This document shows positions 18,401-27,261 of a stretch of DNA of 64,000 nucleotides, piece after piece; within the stretch, counting starts at the first letter, position 1, and every line of letters begins with the position of its first letter. The position numbers and the translations under genes are program-made. A model generated the notes under the pieces. That model was not told the DNA's origin. It worked only from the letters and a program-made list of their open reading frames with translations, and searched no databases. The DNA is from Dyella flagellata (GTDB lineage Bacteria; Pseudomonadota; Gammaproteobacteria; Xanthomonadales; Rhodanobacteraceae), in assembly GCF_030160275.1 (NCBI RefSeq), contig NZ_BSOA01000003.1:62001-126000 (forward strand). The letters are read 5' to 3'.

Positions 18401-19627
18401 TTAACCGCGCGAGACTGCCTGGAACAGCGACTGCGACAGCGAATTGACCGTGCCCAGCATCTGCGAATTGGCCTGGTAGTCCTGCTGTGCCTGGATCATG
18501 TTGACCAGCTGCGCGGTGGTGTCGGAGGTGTTGGAGGTTTCCAGCTGGCCTTGCTCGATGTTGCCGAACTGGCCAACGCTGGCCGTACCCAGCACCGGTG
18601 TGCCCGATGACTGCGTTGCCACCCAGCGGTTGTTGGCGATTTGCTGCAGGCCCTGCAGGTTGGCGAAGTTGGCCACCGCGATCTGGCCCAGCTGGCTGGT
18701 CTGGTTGTTGGAATAGATCGCCGTGACTACCCCATCGGTGCCGATCGTGACGTTGTCCAGCACGCCGGCCTGGTAGCCGTTCTGGTTGATGGTGCCGGGC
18801 GAGTAGGCGGTGCCGAACTGCGTGGTGTTGGTCACGTTCAACGTCATGGTGGCGGGAAAGGTGGCGCCATTGGTCGGCTGCACCGGCGTAAAGCTGAGAC
18901 TGCCGTTGGCTGGCGTGAGCAGCGCACCGGCGGTGCTGAAGTTCATCGCCGCCGTACCTGCGCTATTGCCGTCGATGTACAGGTGCGCGTTCCAGCTGTT
19001 ATTGGCGCTCTTGACGTAATAGATCGTGGCCGAGTGGGAACCGCCTTGCGAGTCATACACCGTCAGGGTCGACGCATTGTTGTAGGTGGTGGAATCGGCT
19101 GGATTGAACGGCGAATTAGCAGGTACCGCAGCGCCGGCCGGGAGATTCGAGCTCACGGTGATGGTGCTGGTCGGCGTTGCCGCGCTCTGCGCCGTATTGA
19201 GCTGCAGGTTGGTGAGTGTGCTGGTGTTGAAGCCGCCCGCCGCATTCGGCGGGTAGACCTGCACATTGGAACCGTCGGCGGTCACCACATAGCCGTTGGC
19301 GTTTTCGTGAAACGCGCCATCGCGGGTGTACTGGTTGCCGGTGCCGTTGTTGACGACGAAGAAACCATTGCCGCTCAGCGCCATGTCGAGGCTGCCGTTG
19401 GTGGTTTCCAGGTCGCCTTGCGAAAACTGCTGGGCGACGTCGGTGAGTTCCGCACCGCTGCCCACCGCCACCGAGCTGAGATTGAGGCCGGTCACGGCAT
19501 ACACTTCGGCGAATTGCGCCGTGGAACCTTTGAAGCCGACCGTGCCCGCGTTGGCGATGTTGTTCGAGATGACGTTCAACTGCGACTGGGCCGCATTGAT
19601 GCCACTGAGCGCCTGATTGAGAGCCAT
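18401..19627 (-). CDS. flgE: flagellar hook protein
   Basis: Hook subunit forming the universal joint. The 408-residue product begins MALNQALSGINAAQSQLNV with SNNIANAGTVGFKGS, carries a large Ser/Thr/Asn-rich middle, and ends with the axial helix LETSNTSDTTAQLVNMIQAQ. Follows flgD after about 50 bases. Confidence 0.96.
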   Translation of the reverse strand: MALNQALSGINAAQSQLNVISNNIANAGTVGFKGSTAQFAEVYAVTGLNLSSVAVGSGAELTDVAQQFSQGDLETTNGSLDMALSGNGFFVVNNGTGNQYTRDGAFHENANGYVVTADGSNVQVYPPNAAGGFNTSTLTNLQLNTAQSAATPTSTITVSSNLPAGAAVPANSPFNPADSTTYNNASTLTVYDSQGGSHSATIYYVKSANNSWNAHLYIDGNSAGTAAMNFSTAGALLTPANGSLSFTPVQPTNGATFPATMTLNVTNTTQFGTAYSPGTINQNGYQAGVLDNVTIGTDGVVTAIYSNNQTSQLGQIAVANFANLQGLQQIANNRWVATQSSGTPVLGTASVGQFGNIEQGQLETSNTSDTTAQLVNMIQAQQDYQANSQMLGTVNSLSQSLFQAVSRG

Positions 19628-19676
19628 GTTCTTTGTACCCCCTGGATGATGACGATGCCTGCGAAAAGCCTGCGCG

Positions 19677-20354
19677 TCAGTTGATCTGTGCTACCTGGCC
19701 CAGCGGTACGCCGCCGATGCCCGCTACCTGCAAATACGTGCCGGTGCCGCTGCCGCCGTAACCGACGCCGGTCACTTGGCCGGCGGCATAGGTGGAAAGC
19801 GTGCTAGTGCTGCCGTTGCTGGCCGAGATGCTGTAAGTACCGCTGGCGACGGCATTGCCGTTGCTGTCTTTGCCGTTCCACGAGAACTGCGCAAGGCCGG
19901 CCTGTTGTGGCCCCAGGTCGATGGTGTTGACCACGTTGCCACTGTTGTCCTTGATGGTGACGACCACGTCGCTTGCGGTGCTTACGTTCACTCCGCCATT
20001 CACCGCACTGCCGGTATAGGCGAGCGTGTTGGAAGGCACCAACACCTGGCGGCCTACCAGGCTGGCGGAGCTGAGCACCTGCGAGGTTTGCAGGTCGCTG
20101 CTGAGATTGCTGCTCAAGCCGGTAAGGCCGCTCTGGATGTTCTGCAGCGTGCCCAGCTGGGCGAACTGCGCCAGCTCGGCGGCCATCTGCGAGTTGTCCA
20201 TCGGCTGCGTCGGATCCTGGCTCTTGAGCTGCGTGGTGAGCAGCTGCAGGAAATCCGACTGCGTCATGGTCGAACCGGTCGGCGTGCTGGTCACCGTGCT
20301 GCCGGTCAGGCTCAGGCCTGTCGCTGAATAACTCGTGGTGCCAATCGCATTCAT
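19677..20354 (-). CDS. flgD: flagellar hook capping/scaffolding protein
   Basis: Hook cap that guides FlgE assembly and is later discarded. The 225-residue product has the family hallmark DFLQLLTTQLKSQDPTQPMD with QMAAELAQFA, then a C-terminal FlgD Ig/tudor-like part (WNGKDSNGNAVASGTYSI). Two bases separate its start from the flgC stop. Confidence 0.95.
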   Translation of the reverse strand: MNAIGTTSYSATGLSLTGSTVTSTPTGSTMTQSDFLQLLTTQLKSQDPTQPMDNSQMAAELAQFAQLGTLQNIQSGLTGLSSNLSSDLQTSQVLSSASLVGRQVLVPSNTLAYTGSAVNGGVNVSTASDVVVTIKDNSGNVVNTIDLGPQQAGLAQFSWNGKDSNGNAVASGTYSISASNGSTSTLSTYAAGQVTGVGYGGSGTGTYLQVAGIGGVPLGQVAQIN

Positions 20355-20356
20355 GC

Positions 20357-20785
20357 TCAGCTGCCCAGGTTGATGGTCTTGATCATCAACTGCTTGGTGG
20401 TGTTCATCACTTCCACATTGTTCTGGTAGGAACGCGACGCGGAAATCATGTTCACCAGCTCGTCGACCGGATTGACGTTGCTGCCGTAGACGTAGCCGCT
20501 CGCATCAGCCATCGGATTGCCCGGCTCGTAATGCGATTCCACCGGCTGCTGACTCTCGGTGACGCCCTCCATGTGCACGCCCACGTTGGCGGCGTTGGTC
20601 GTTGCGCTCGCGCCAGCTTGCGTCTCAAGCAACGGCGCAAACAACAATTCCTTCGCTTTGTAAGCGGTATCGGGACTGCTGCTTACGCTGTTGGCGTTGG
20701 CCAGATTGCTGGCGACGGTGTTGAGCCGCAACGATTCGGCGGCCATGCCCGAACCGGCGGTGTCAAAAATCTTCATCAGGGACAT
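20357..20785 (-). CDS. flgC: flagellar proximal rod protein FlgC
   Basis: Proximal rod subunit, 142 residues. N-terminal SLMKIFDTAGSGMAAESLRL, SNLANANSVS, and C-terminal NPVDELVNMISASRSYQNNVEV are family signatures. The start shares one base with the flgB stop (TGATG). An alternative ATG three codons downstream cannot be excluded. Confidence 0.95.
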   Translation of the reverse strand: MSLMKIFDTAGSGMAAESLRLNTVASNLANANSVSSSPDTAYKAKELLFAPLLETQAGASATTNAANVGVHMEGVTESQQPVESHYEPGNPMADASGYVYGSNVNPVDELVNMISASRSYQNNVEVMNTTKQLMIKTINLGS

Positions 20786-21192
20786 CAGCTTTGTCCTCCA
20801 CCATTGATAGCCAGGCGCAGCTGCTGGATCGTGCTGTTGATGAAACTGAGGCTGGCCTGGTAATGCACCATGTTGCTGGCGAACGCGGACTGCTCCACCT
20901 GCGCATCGACGGTATTGCCGTCCATGCTCGGCTGCAGCGGCACGCGGTATTTCAAGGCATCGGCGGATTGGCTCGTGAGCGTGACCTGGCCCGGTGTAGG
21001 CGCGCTCAATTCCAGCGCTTGCGAAGGCTCACCGCTCGCTTGCTGCAACACCTGGCGAAAGTCGACGTCGCGCGCCTGGTAATTGGGCGTGTCGGCATTG
21101 GCGATGTTCGACGCAATCACTTCGGAGCGGTGCTGCCATACATCCAGGGCCTGGCCGCTCAAACCGAATACGTTGTCGAGAAGATTGCTCAT
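20785..21192 (-). CDS. flgB: flagellar proximal rod protein FlgB
   Basis: First gene of the rod-hook operon, 135 residues. Starts MSNLLDNVFGLSGQALDV and carries SNIANADTPNYQARDVDF; the C-terminal segment has NMVHYQASLSFINSTI. The open frame extends 18 codons further, but ATG 21192 with AAGG upstream fits the family. A sigma-54 promoter lies about 45 bases upstream, leaving a short leader, so this is probably a class II operon controlled by RpoN and a FleQ-type activator (activator site not seen). Confidence 0.95.
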   Translation of the reverse strand: MSNLLDNVFGLSGQALDVWQHRSEVIASNIANADTPNYQARDVDFRQVLQQASGEPSQALELSAPTPGQVTLTSQSADALKYRVPLQPSMDGNTVDAQVEQSAFASNMVHYQASLSFINSTIQQLRLAINGGGQS

Positions 21193-21235
21193 GACCTTCA
21201 GTCCCCGCGGCAAGAGCCGCCTGCGAGGGGTTTGA

Positions 21236-21250
21236 GCAAGTTGCATGCCA
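21236..21250 (-). promoter_or_regulatory. sigma-54 promoter of the flgB operon
   Basis: On the minus strand: TGGCAT-GCAAC-TTGC. This matches the RpoN consensus TGGCAC-N5-TTGC with one mismatch and keeps the invariant GG (-24) and GC (-12) with correct spacing. The start would lie about 30 bases before the flgB ATG. Confidence 0.75.
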
Positions 21251-21302
21251 CGCTTTGCGCATGCCGTGGAAACCGCATGGCGAAGCCATTTGCGGCTGCA
21301 AA

Positions 21303-21325
21303 CCGCGCCTGCTTGCGAGGCGCGG
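21303..21325 (-). terminator. possible cheV terminator hairpin
   Basis: Stem CCGCGCCT with AGGCGCGG around a 7-base loop, about 60 bases past the cheV stop, followed on the minus strand by TTTGC. It could separate cheV transcription from the flgB promoter. Confidence 0.4.
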
Positions 21326-21385
21326 TGACGTTATGCCGGCGCGCCGGGACGGATTCCCGACATCACCGTTGCGGCGAATCCACTG

Positions 21386-22312
21386 TCAATTTGTTGACGG
21401 GTCCATCAACTCCAGTACCGTCATCGCCAATAGATCAGGCTGGAATTTCGCGATGAAGCGGTCGGCGCCGACTTCGCGTACCAATGCCTCATTGAAGATG
21501 CCGCTGAGCGAGCTATGCAGCACCACCTTGAGCGAGCGCAGCGCGGGGGTTTCGCGAATCGCGCGCGTCAAGGCATAACCGTCCAGGCGCGGCATTTCGA
21601 TATCGGAAACCACCAACGCTACGCCTTCGCCGTCGCCTTGCGCCATGTTGGTAAGCCATTCCAGCGCTTCCTGCCCGTCCTGGGCCATCACGCAGTCGAT
21701 GTGCACCTGTTTGAACAGATTGATCAGCCGCCCGCGTGCGACGACCGAATCGTCCACCACCAAGATGCGGCGCAGGCGCAAGTTTCGCTGGCCGGCCTGT
21801 TGCTGCAGATGCGGCGAAACATCCGCCACCGTGTCCTCGATACTGGCCAGTACGTGCTCCACGTCGACCACCGCCATCAGCTGGCCGTCGATGCGGCTCA
21901 CCGCGTTGACGCGGTTGCCGAAGCCCAGCGTCGCCGCTGGCGCTTCCAGCGATTCGCCGGTGCAATGCACGATGCGCTGGAAATCCGCCACCAGGAAGCC
22001 CTGCATGGAGCGGCTGAACTCGGTGACTACCACGTGCGCTGTAGCCAGGTCCGACAGCGGCGGATAGCCCATTGCTATACCTAAGTCGATCACCGGTATG
22101 GTCTTGCCGCGGTAGTCGAAGCTACCGGCCAGCCAGGCGTGCATACCCGGCAATTTTTCCATCGCCGGCTTGCGCAATACCTCGCGCACCTTGAAGACGT
22201 TGATGCCGAACAGTTGCCGGTCACCCAGGCGAAACAACAGCATCGCCACGCGATTGTGGCCGGCCAGCCGGGTGTGGCTTTCCACGCTGTCCAGCAGTGT
22301 GGCGGTACTCAT
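21386..22312 (-). CDS. cheV: chemotaxis coupling/response protein CheV
   Basis: CheV couples chemoreceptors to CheA and is tuned by phosphorylation. The 308-residue product has an N-terminal CheW-like domain (about 15-165: [21 protein letters not shown]) and a C-terminal receiver domain (about 180-300: [12 protein letters not shown], phospho-acceptor Asp in [13 protein letters not shown], Lys in FIAKF). Start ATG 22312 is chosen over the longer frame; a sigma-28 promoter lies about 35-60 bases upstream, inside that longer frame. It diverges from the soluble chemoreceptor gene. Confidence 0.93.
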   Translation of the reverse strand: MSTATLLDSVESHTRLAGHNRVAMLLFRLGDRQLFGINVFKVREVLRKPAMEKLPGMHAWLAGSFDYRGKTIPVIDLGIAMGYPPLSDLATAHVVVTEFSRSMQGFLVADFQRIVHCTGESLEAPAATLGFGNRVNAVSRIDGQLMAVVDVEHVLASIEDTVADVSPHLQQQAGQRNLRLRRILVVDDSVVARGRLINLFKQVHIDCVMAQDGQEALEWLTNMAQGDGEGVALVVSDIEMPRLDGYALTRAIRETPALRSLKVVLHSSLSGIFNEALVREVGADRFIAKFQPDLLAMTVLELMDPSTN

Positions 22313-22344
22313 GCGGTTCCTGGATGGCGTAGTGGGACATGCAT

Positions 22345-22371
22345 GTATCGGCGAAGCAGCGGCCGACTTGA
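22345..22371 (-). promoter_or_regulatory. sigma-28 promoter of cheV
   Basis: Minus strand: TCAAGTCG-N11-GCCGATAC, a strong FliA match with the correct 11-base spacing. It lies inside the longer open frame and therefore supports the shorter cheV start. Confidence 0.75.
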
Positions 22372-22414
22372 GGCGCGCGCCGACGTCAAAAACCATGGCA
22401 CACGCTTTGCTTCC

Positions 22415-22441
22415 TCAACTTTCGCACGCCGCCGCCGATCT
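22415..22441 (+). promoter_or_regulatory. sigma-28 promoter of the soluble chemoreceptor operon
   Basis: TCAACTTT-N11-GCCGATCT, 31 bases before the ATG at 22473. Together with the cheV site it forms a divergent pair of class III promoters about 45 bases apart. Confidence 0.7.
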
Positions 22442-22472
22442 CAAGGCAACCATCAAGGGAACGCTTTTTTCT

Positions 22473-23783
22473 ATGAGTCTGATCCGCAGCCAGCACCTGG
22501 CCGCCCTGATCCAAGCCGCACTCGCCGGAAACGAGGCGGAAGTCGCGCGGCTGGGCAGCAAATACCCCAAGGCGGCCGGCTTGCTCGCGCCGATGTTCGC
22601 GCGCCTGGCGCCACGCGCGCCGGCGGCGGTGGCCTTGCAGTCGCTTGAACAACAGAGCCTGGTATTGACCCATTCACAGACCTTGCACCGCGCGCAGTCC
22701 GCGCTGGAGCATTCGATCGGCGAAAGCCGCGACAGCGTCGGACAGTTGACGGATGGCAGCGCCGGCATGTCCGCCACCCTGCTGCAGGCCCAGGGCAGCA
22801 TCGAGCAGGCAGCCGGCGCCGGCGAGCAAAGCGCGACGAATGTCAGCGAACTCAACGGCCAGTTGCGCCTCCTGCGCAGCGCGCTGTCGGCCATGAACCA
22901 GAGCCAGAGCCTGCTGACCGCGCAAGTGGCGCAGATCCGCGCGCTCACCACCAGCGTGCAGGACATCGCCCACCAGACCAACCTGGTCGCCTTGAACGCC
23001 GCGATCGAAGCGGCGCGCGCGGGCGACGCCGGCCGCGGCTTTGCCGTGGTCGCCGACGAAGTGAAACAGCTGGCGGAAAAGACGGCCCAGGCCACGGCGG
23101 AAATCGAAACCGTCACCAGCTCGATCGGCGAGTTCTCGCTGCAGATGAACGGCAACGTGCAGCAGAGCCTGCAACGCCTGGAACGCGCGCAGACCGGTGT
23201 CACCGCTACCGAGCGCAGCTTGCAGCAAGGCAGCGAAACACTACAGGACGCGAGCGGGCGCCTGCGTTCGCTGCGCGACAGCCAGGATGCCGCGCAGGTA
23301 CGCGCCACCACGTTGAAGGCCACGCTGGGCGCCTTGCTACGCCGCGCGTACGAGACACGTCGTCACGGCGAGGCACTGGGCCGGGCCGCGGGGCTGGCCC
23401 ACCGTCTGTCCCTGAGCTGGCTGGAAGGGGAAAGCGGCAACGACGTCGCCAGCCTCAGCCTGACCGTGCGCGAATCGGTGGTCGGTCTGCGCCAAAGTAT
23501 GGAGCTGGCGTTGCAGGAACCAACCTCGCTCGACCGGCGCTGGTTCGACACCGAGGTATTGAAGCGCAGCCTCGACCGGTTGACCACGCGGCGTGGCGAC
23601 CAGGCTTGCAGTGCCAGCCTGCACGAATCGGCCGCGCGCTTGCGCGAGCATGGCGAGGTCTTCATGGAATTGCTCGGTAACGGGAAATTGGAGCTGGCCG
23701 CGCAGATGTCCGACAAGCTGGAGAGCGAGCGTGAAATGATCAACAACCAGCTGGCGACGATCCTGGCGGGCGATGGGGCATGA
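22473..23783 (+). CDS. soluble methyl-accepting-chemotaxis-type signalling protein
   Basis: A 436-residue cytoplasmic chemoreceptor-like protein with no transmembrane segment. The N-terminal 45 residues are a short helical region; a long coiled coil follows, with the receptor hairpin tip [40 protein letters not shown] at about 170-210 (written in two parts in the protein). The C-terminal 140 residues are helical and not a recognised sensor. The open frame starts at 22170, but the sigma-28 site and ATG 22473 (AAGGGA upstream) argue for the short form. It ends in ATGA shared with flgA, so the two are coupled. Confidence 0.85.
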   Translation: MSLIRSQHLAALIQAALAGNEAEVARLGSKYPKAAGLLAPMFARLAPRAPAAVALQSLEQQSLVLTHSQTLHRAQSALEHSIGESRDSVGQLTDGSAGMSATLLQAQGSIEQAAGAGEQSATNVSELNGQLRLLRSALSAMNQSQSLLTAQVAQIRALTTSVQDIAHQTNLVALNAAIEAARAGDAGRGFAVVADEVKQLAEKTAQATAEIETVTSSIGEFSLQMNGNVQQSLQRLERAQTGVTATERSLQQGSETLQDASGRLRSLRDSQDAAQVRATTLKATLGALLRRAYETRRHGEALGRAAGLAHRLSLSWLEGESGNDVASLSLTVRESVVGLRQSMELALQEPTSLDRRWFDTEVLKRSLDRLTTRRGDQACSASLHESAARLREHGEVFMELLGNGKLELAAQMSDKLESEREMINNQLATILAGDGA

Positions 23784-24559
23784 GGTTCTCGCGCGCCCAA
23801 TTCAAGCGCGTAGGCTGGGATGACAATCCCAGCGTCGGCTGGGCGCAAAAAAAGCTGGGATTGGCATCCCAGCCTACGCGAGTCGCATTCGCGGCAATGT
23901 TGTTGGCGTTTGCCCCCATTGCCCACGCCGATACCACGGCCGCCGATCTGCGCGCCGCCGCCGAACAAGCCGTCCGCACGCAATATGGCACGGCGGGTAG
24001 CCGCGTCGTTATCGTGCCCATACCGCTCAATCCACGCCTGCATCTGGCTGCCTGTCCGCAGGCGCTGCAAACACGCCTTCCGGCGCGTCAGGGCACCCCC
24101 TCGCGCGTGGCCGTGGCGGTGAGCTGCCCCACCGTGCCGGGCTGGACCATCCGCGTCCCGGTGCAGATGCAGGTGTTCCGGCAAGTGCTGGTCACCAACC
24201 ACCCACTGGCGCGCGGCGACATGCCCGGCCCCGGCGACGTGCATGGCGAAGAACGCGACGTGGCGCGGCTGGGCTATGGCTACATCGAAAGCCTCGACCA
24301 GATCCTGGGCCATTCGCTGGACCGCCCGCTGATTGCCGGCGTGGTGCTGGAGCCGGGCGACTTCAACGGCCGGCAGACGGTGCATTCCGGCGAGGAGATC
24401 GAGCTGGTCGCCCAGCTGGATGGCATTCAGGTGCGAACCCGGGGCATGGCCCTGGACGGCGGGGACACCGGCGCCCGCCTGAGGGTCCGCAATGACGATT
24501 CCGGCCGGATCATCAATGGCGTAGTGATCGGGGAAGGCCAGGTACAGGCCCTCCCCTAA
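23780..24559 (+). CDS. flgA: flagellar P-ring assembly chaperone with REP-encoded N-terminal insert
   Basis: Periplasmic FlgA helps P-ring (FlgI) assembly. The mature part (from about residue 52) has the SAF-like domain and C-terminal FlgA fold ([38 protein letters not shown]). The first 51 residues are odd: residues about 10-35 are the in-frame translation of a complete REP palindrome (RVGWDDNPS...LGLASQPTR), followed by a hydrophobic stretch and AHA-D, a normal signal cleavage site. ATG 23780 overlaps the previous stop (ATGA). If used, the signal peptide has a roughly 35-residue n-region. Starting at the Met inside the hydrophobic core would leave too short a signal. Confidence 0.88.
   Translation: MRFSRAQFKRVGWDDNPSVGWAQKKLGLASQPTRVAFAAMLLAFAPIAHADTTAADLRAAAEQAVRTQYGTAGSRVVIVPIPLNPRLHLAACPQALQTRLPARQGTPSRVAVAVSCPTVPGWTIRVPVQMQVFRQVLVTNHPLARGDMPGPGDVHGEERDVARLGYGYIESLDQILGHSLDRPLIAGVVLEPGDFNGRQTVHSGEEIELVAQLDGIQVRTRGMALDGGDTGARLRVRNDDSGRIINGVVIGEGQVQALP
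23810..23877. repeat. REP-like double palindrome inside the flgA coding region
   Basis: GTAGGCTGGGATGACAATCC on the left and GGCATCCCAGCCTAC on the right, with a connector containing seven consecutive A. Its length and phase leave the flgA frame open, so it is translated rather than disruptive. Confidence 0.9.
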
Positions 24560-24602
24560 AGTTGGTCGAACCGACATACTCCAAGGGATCGGCGAGGGTC
24601 CT

Positions 24603-24629
24603 TAAAGTTTTCCGGGAGGGCGCCGATAC
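24603..24629 (+). promoter_or_regulatory. sigma-28 promoter of flgM
   Basis: TAAAGTTT-N11-GCCGATAC matches the FliA consensus at 15 of 16 positions, 36 bases before the flgM start. It gives the classical FliA-FlgM feedback arrangement. Confidence 0.88.
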
Positions 24630-24664
24630 CCCCGGTAAGGCATATCGAGAGAACGCCAGGAACC

Positions 24665-24976
24665 ATGAACACTACGATCTCGTCCAACGGCTTACCGCAG
24701 CTCCCGCTCGCGACGACCACGGCCGAAAACAGCTCCGCCCAGACCACAACGGCCACGCCCTCCGCCAGTTCCTCGGCCACGCCGGCCGACGACAGCGTGA
24801 AGCTGACCGATTCGGCGCGCGCCCTGCATGAGGCCAGCAGCGCCAATGCGCCGGTCGATACCCAGCGCGTGGAGCAGATCAAGCAAGCCTTGGCCGCCGG
24901 CACGTACAAAGTCGACCCGCACGCCATCGCCAGCAAGCTCGTCGCGCTGGACGGCCAGATCGGCGGCACGAAGTAA
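24665..24976 (+). CDS. flgM: anti-sigma-28 factor
   Basis: FlgM binds and inhibits FliA until the hook is finished, then is exported. The 103-residue protein has a Ser/Thr-rich disordered N-terminal half and the FlgM helical region at the C-terminus (VKLTDSARALHEA, then VDTQRVEQIKQALAAGTYKVDPHAIASKL shown in part). It has its own near-perfect FliA promoter and is followed by flgN after 11 bases. Confidence 0.93.
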   Translation: MNTTISSNGLPQLPLATTTAENSSAQTTTATPSASSSATPADDSVKLTDSARALHEASSANAPVDTQRVEQIKQALAAGTYKVDPHAIASKLVALDGQIGGTK

Positions 24977-24987
24977 GAAGCCATGCC

Positions 24988-25434
24988 ATGAGCCCGAACC
25001 TGCAGGCTGAACTCGGTGCCGCGCTGCGCGCCGTTCTGGACGAAATGAGCGCGACCACCTCGCAACTCATTGCCGTTCTGAACGAAGAACGCGAAGCGCT
25101 CAATCTCGCCGACGCCAAAGCGCTCAATCGCGCCGGCGAAGCCAAGCAGATGCTGATGCGCCGGCTCGAACAGCTCGACGTCGAACGCCTGCACCTTTGC
25201 AATACCTCGACCGAGGCCGCGCAGCAGGTGGAAGTGCAATGGCAGGAGCTGCTGAAGTCGCTGGCGGTTTGCCGCGACCAGAATCAACTCAACGGCGCGC
25301 TGGTGGGCCAGCGCCTGGCACAGGTGCGGCGTGCACTCGCCGTGCTTACCGGCGACGATACGCAAGCCGGTACTTACGGACAGAACGGATCGCTGCGGGA
25401 GACGCACCGCTCCGTGCAACTCGCGCAGGTGTAG
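24988..25434 (+). CDS. flgN: flagellar export chaperone FlgN
   Basis: Chaperone for the hook-filament junction proteins FlgK and FlgL. The 148-residue product is almost entirely helical, with the family pattern L...L..E..AL...DA..L......K..L...L at residues 25-60 (LIAVLNEEREALNLADAKAL). A co-transcribed partner of flgM, in the usual order flgA-flgM-flgN. Confidence 0.88.
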   Translation: MSPNLQAELGAALRAVLDEMSATTSQLIAVLNEEREALNLADAKALNRAGEAKQMLMRRLEQLDVERLHLCNTSTEAAQQVEVQWQELLKSLAVCRDQNQLNGALVGQRLAQVRRALAVLTGDDTQAGTYGQNGSLRETHRSVQLAQV

Positions 25435-25513
25435 AAGTTTTTTCTCCGGGCGCCCTGCCTCCAGGCAACCGGCTCGTAGCACTCGCTTCACCCACAAGTT
25501 TGGTACCCCTGCC

Positions 25514-26800
25514 ATGATGACGAGTACAGCTGAACCGGCGACCAGGCCCTCGAACAACGACAGCAGCATGGTCAGCGACATGCTGCTGCCGGTCGTGCGC
25601 AGCCCGATACTCGACCTGGAGGAAGAGCTGTTCGCCTACGAACTCGTCTTCTACCGCCAGGGCGCCGGCACCGATGCCGACACCACCCTGGTGGGCGGCG
25701 TGCTTTCGGGCATCACCGATGGCGCGATCACCCGCCTGGTCCGGGGCAATCGCGCCTTCATGCGCCTGCCGCGCAAATTGCTGCTCGAAGAAACCGACAT
25801 CCTGGCGCATACGCCGCGTCTGGGTGTGATCTTGCATCCGATCCATGTGCGCGATGCGGCCGTACTGCATCGCGCGCAACAGCTCGCCTTGCGCAAGTGC
25901 CCACTGCTGCTGGACCTGGGCGATCTCGACCCCAGCTCCAGCGAACCGCACGGCCCGCTGGAGCCACTGCTGCGGCTAGTTAGCTACGTGCGCCTCGATG
26001 CCAAGGCGCTTGACGCCGATACGCTGGCCCGTCGCTGCAAGCAACTGTTCGAACGCGGCATCGGCGTGATCGCCGGCAACGTCGACGACCATGCGACCTA
26101 CGCTCGCTGCAAGACGCTACCGTTCCAGGCGATCCAGGGTCGCCACCTGCTGGTGCCGCAGCAGATCGAAGTACCGGTGCTGACACCCAGCCGCCTGAGC
26201 ATGTTGCGCCTGATGAGCGCCTTGCAGGACAACAATGCCGGCCCAGTGGAACTGGGTGAAATCATTCGCGACGACGCCGTGCTCAGCTACAAGCTGCTGG
26301 GCTGCGTGAACTCCGCCTACTTCGCGCTGCCCCGGCAATTGAAGTCGATCCAGCAGGCAGCGATCTTCTTCGGCGTGGCGCGCCTGCGCAACTGGATCTA
26401 CACCATGTCATTGGCCAGCACCGACGATCGCCCGCCGGAGCTGCTGCGCACTGCGCTGATTCGCGCGCACATGTGCGAAAAGCTGGCCCAGGGCATGCCC
26501 GCCGGCCTGCAGGAAATGGCCTTCATGGCGGGACTGTTGTCCTTGCTCGACACGCTGTTGTGCGCACCAATGGAATTCGTATTGAGCCACCTGCCGCTGG
26601 CGCCGGAAATCCGCGAAGCGCTGGTGGAAGGACGCGGTCCCTTTGCGCCGCTGCTTGAACAGGTATATGCCTGGGAAGCCGGCGACCTCAAGGGCGCGCA
26701 CATGCAGCCACAGAACATCCGCAAGATGGCCGGTGCGTATTACGCTGCGACGCAATGGGCGGACCAGGTGTATTCGTTCGCCGAGCAGCGTCCGCATTGA
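25514..26800 (+). CDS. EAL/HDOD-type (YuxH-like) signalling protein
   Basis: A 428-residue cytoplasmic protein. The N-terminal part (about 25-200) is a degenerate EAL-like domain (RSPILDLEEELFAYELVFYR) lacking EAL catalytic motifs. The C-terminal part (about 215-400) is an HDOD domain (LMSALQDN..GPVELGEIIRDDAVLSYKLLGCVNSAYF shown in part). Such proteins act as output modules in motility and c-di-GMP signalling. The frame opens earlier, overlapping flgN; ATG 25514 is used because conserved sequence starts soon after, though no strong ribosome site is seen. Probably part of the flagellar regulon by position. Confidence 0.75.
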   Translation: MMTSTAEPATRPSNNDSSMVSDMLLPVVRSPILDLEEELFAYELVFYRQGAGTDADTTLVGGVLSGITDGAITRLVRGNRAFMRLPRKLLLEETDILAHTPRLGVILHPIHVRDAAVLHRAQQLALRKCPLLLDLGDLDPSSSEPHGPLEPLLRLVSYVRLDAKALDADTLARRCKQLFERGIGVIAGNVDDHATYARCKTLPFQAIQGRHLLVPQQIEVPVLTPSRLSMLRLMSALQDNNAGPVELGEIIRDDAVLSYKLLGCVNSAYFALPRQLKSIQQAAIFFGVARLRNWIYTMSLASTDDRPPELLRTALIRAHMCEKLAQGMPAGLQEMAFMAGLLSLLDTLLCAPMEFVLSHLPLAPEIREALVEGRGPFAPLLEQVYAWEAGDLKGAHMQPQNIRKMAGAYYAATQWADQVYSFAEQRPH

Positions 26801-26802
26801 CT

Positions 26803-26869
26803 GTAGGCTGGGATGCCAATCCCAGCTTTTCATGCGAATTCGTGATGCTGGGATTCCATCCCAGCCTAC
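26803..26869. repeat. REP-like double palindrome
   Basis: GTAGGCTGGGATGCCAATCC at the left and ATCCCAGCCTAC at the right, starting two bases after the stop of the EAL/HDOD gene. It marks the boundary between the flagellar block and the higBA region. Confidence 0.9.
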
Positions 26870-26904
26870 GCGGCTAAATCTACCTTCAAGACTTGAGACA
26901 TCAA

Positions 26905-27261
26905 TTAGCCGATCAGACTCTCAGCAGGGATGCCAAGATTACGGTGCAATTTGCGAATCATCTCGATCGTAAGACCGCGTTTGCGGTTCAAGACTTCATA
27001 AACCCGGTTTGCCTGGCCGATGGAAGGCACAAGATCCTTGATCGTCAGGCCACCTTGTTCCATGCGGAACTTGATCGCTTCAACGGGATCGGGCAAGCCA
27101 ATGGGGAAATGCTTGGATTCGTAGGCCGCGATCAGCGTGGTCAGGATTTCGAAACAGTCTCCGTCCGGGGTGTCAGGATCAGGTTCGTTGTCAAAGTAAG
27201 CGGAGGCCTCACGTAGGGCTTGCTCGTAATCCTGTTGAGTGCGGATGGGATGAATGTTCAT
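26905..27261 (-). CDS. higA: HigA-type antitoxin
   Basis: A 118-residue HTH protein. The N-terminal part (MNIHPIRTQQDYEQALREAS) and the C-terminal XRE-like helix-turn-helix (LTIKDLVPSIGQANRVYEVLN, RGLTIEMIRKLHRNLGIP) match HigA proteins encoded after HigB. It would neutralise HigB and repress the module. ATG overlaps the higB stop by 4 bases (ATGA). The antitoxin looks full length, unlike its partner. Confidence 0.85.
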   Translation of the reverse strand: MNIHPIRTQQDYEQALREASAYFDNEPDPDTPDGDCFEILTTLIAAYESKHFPIGLPDPVEAIKFRMEQGGLTIKDLVPSIGQANRVYEVLNRKRGLTIEMIRKLHRNLGIPAESLIG

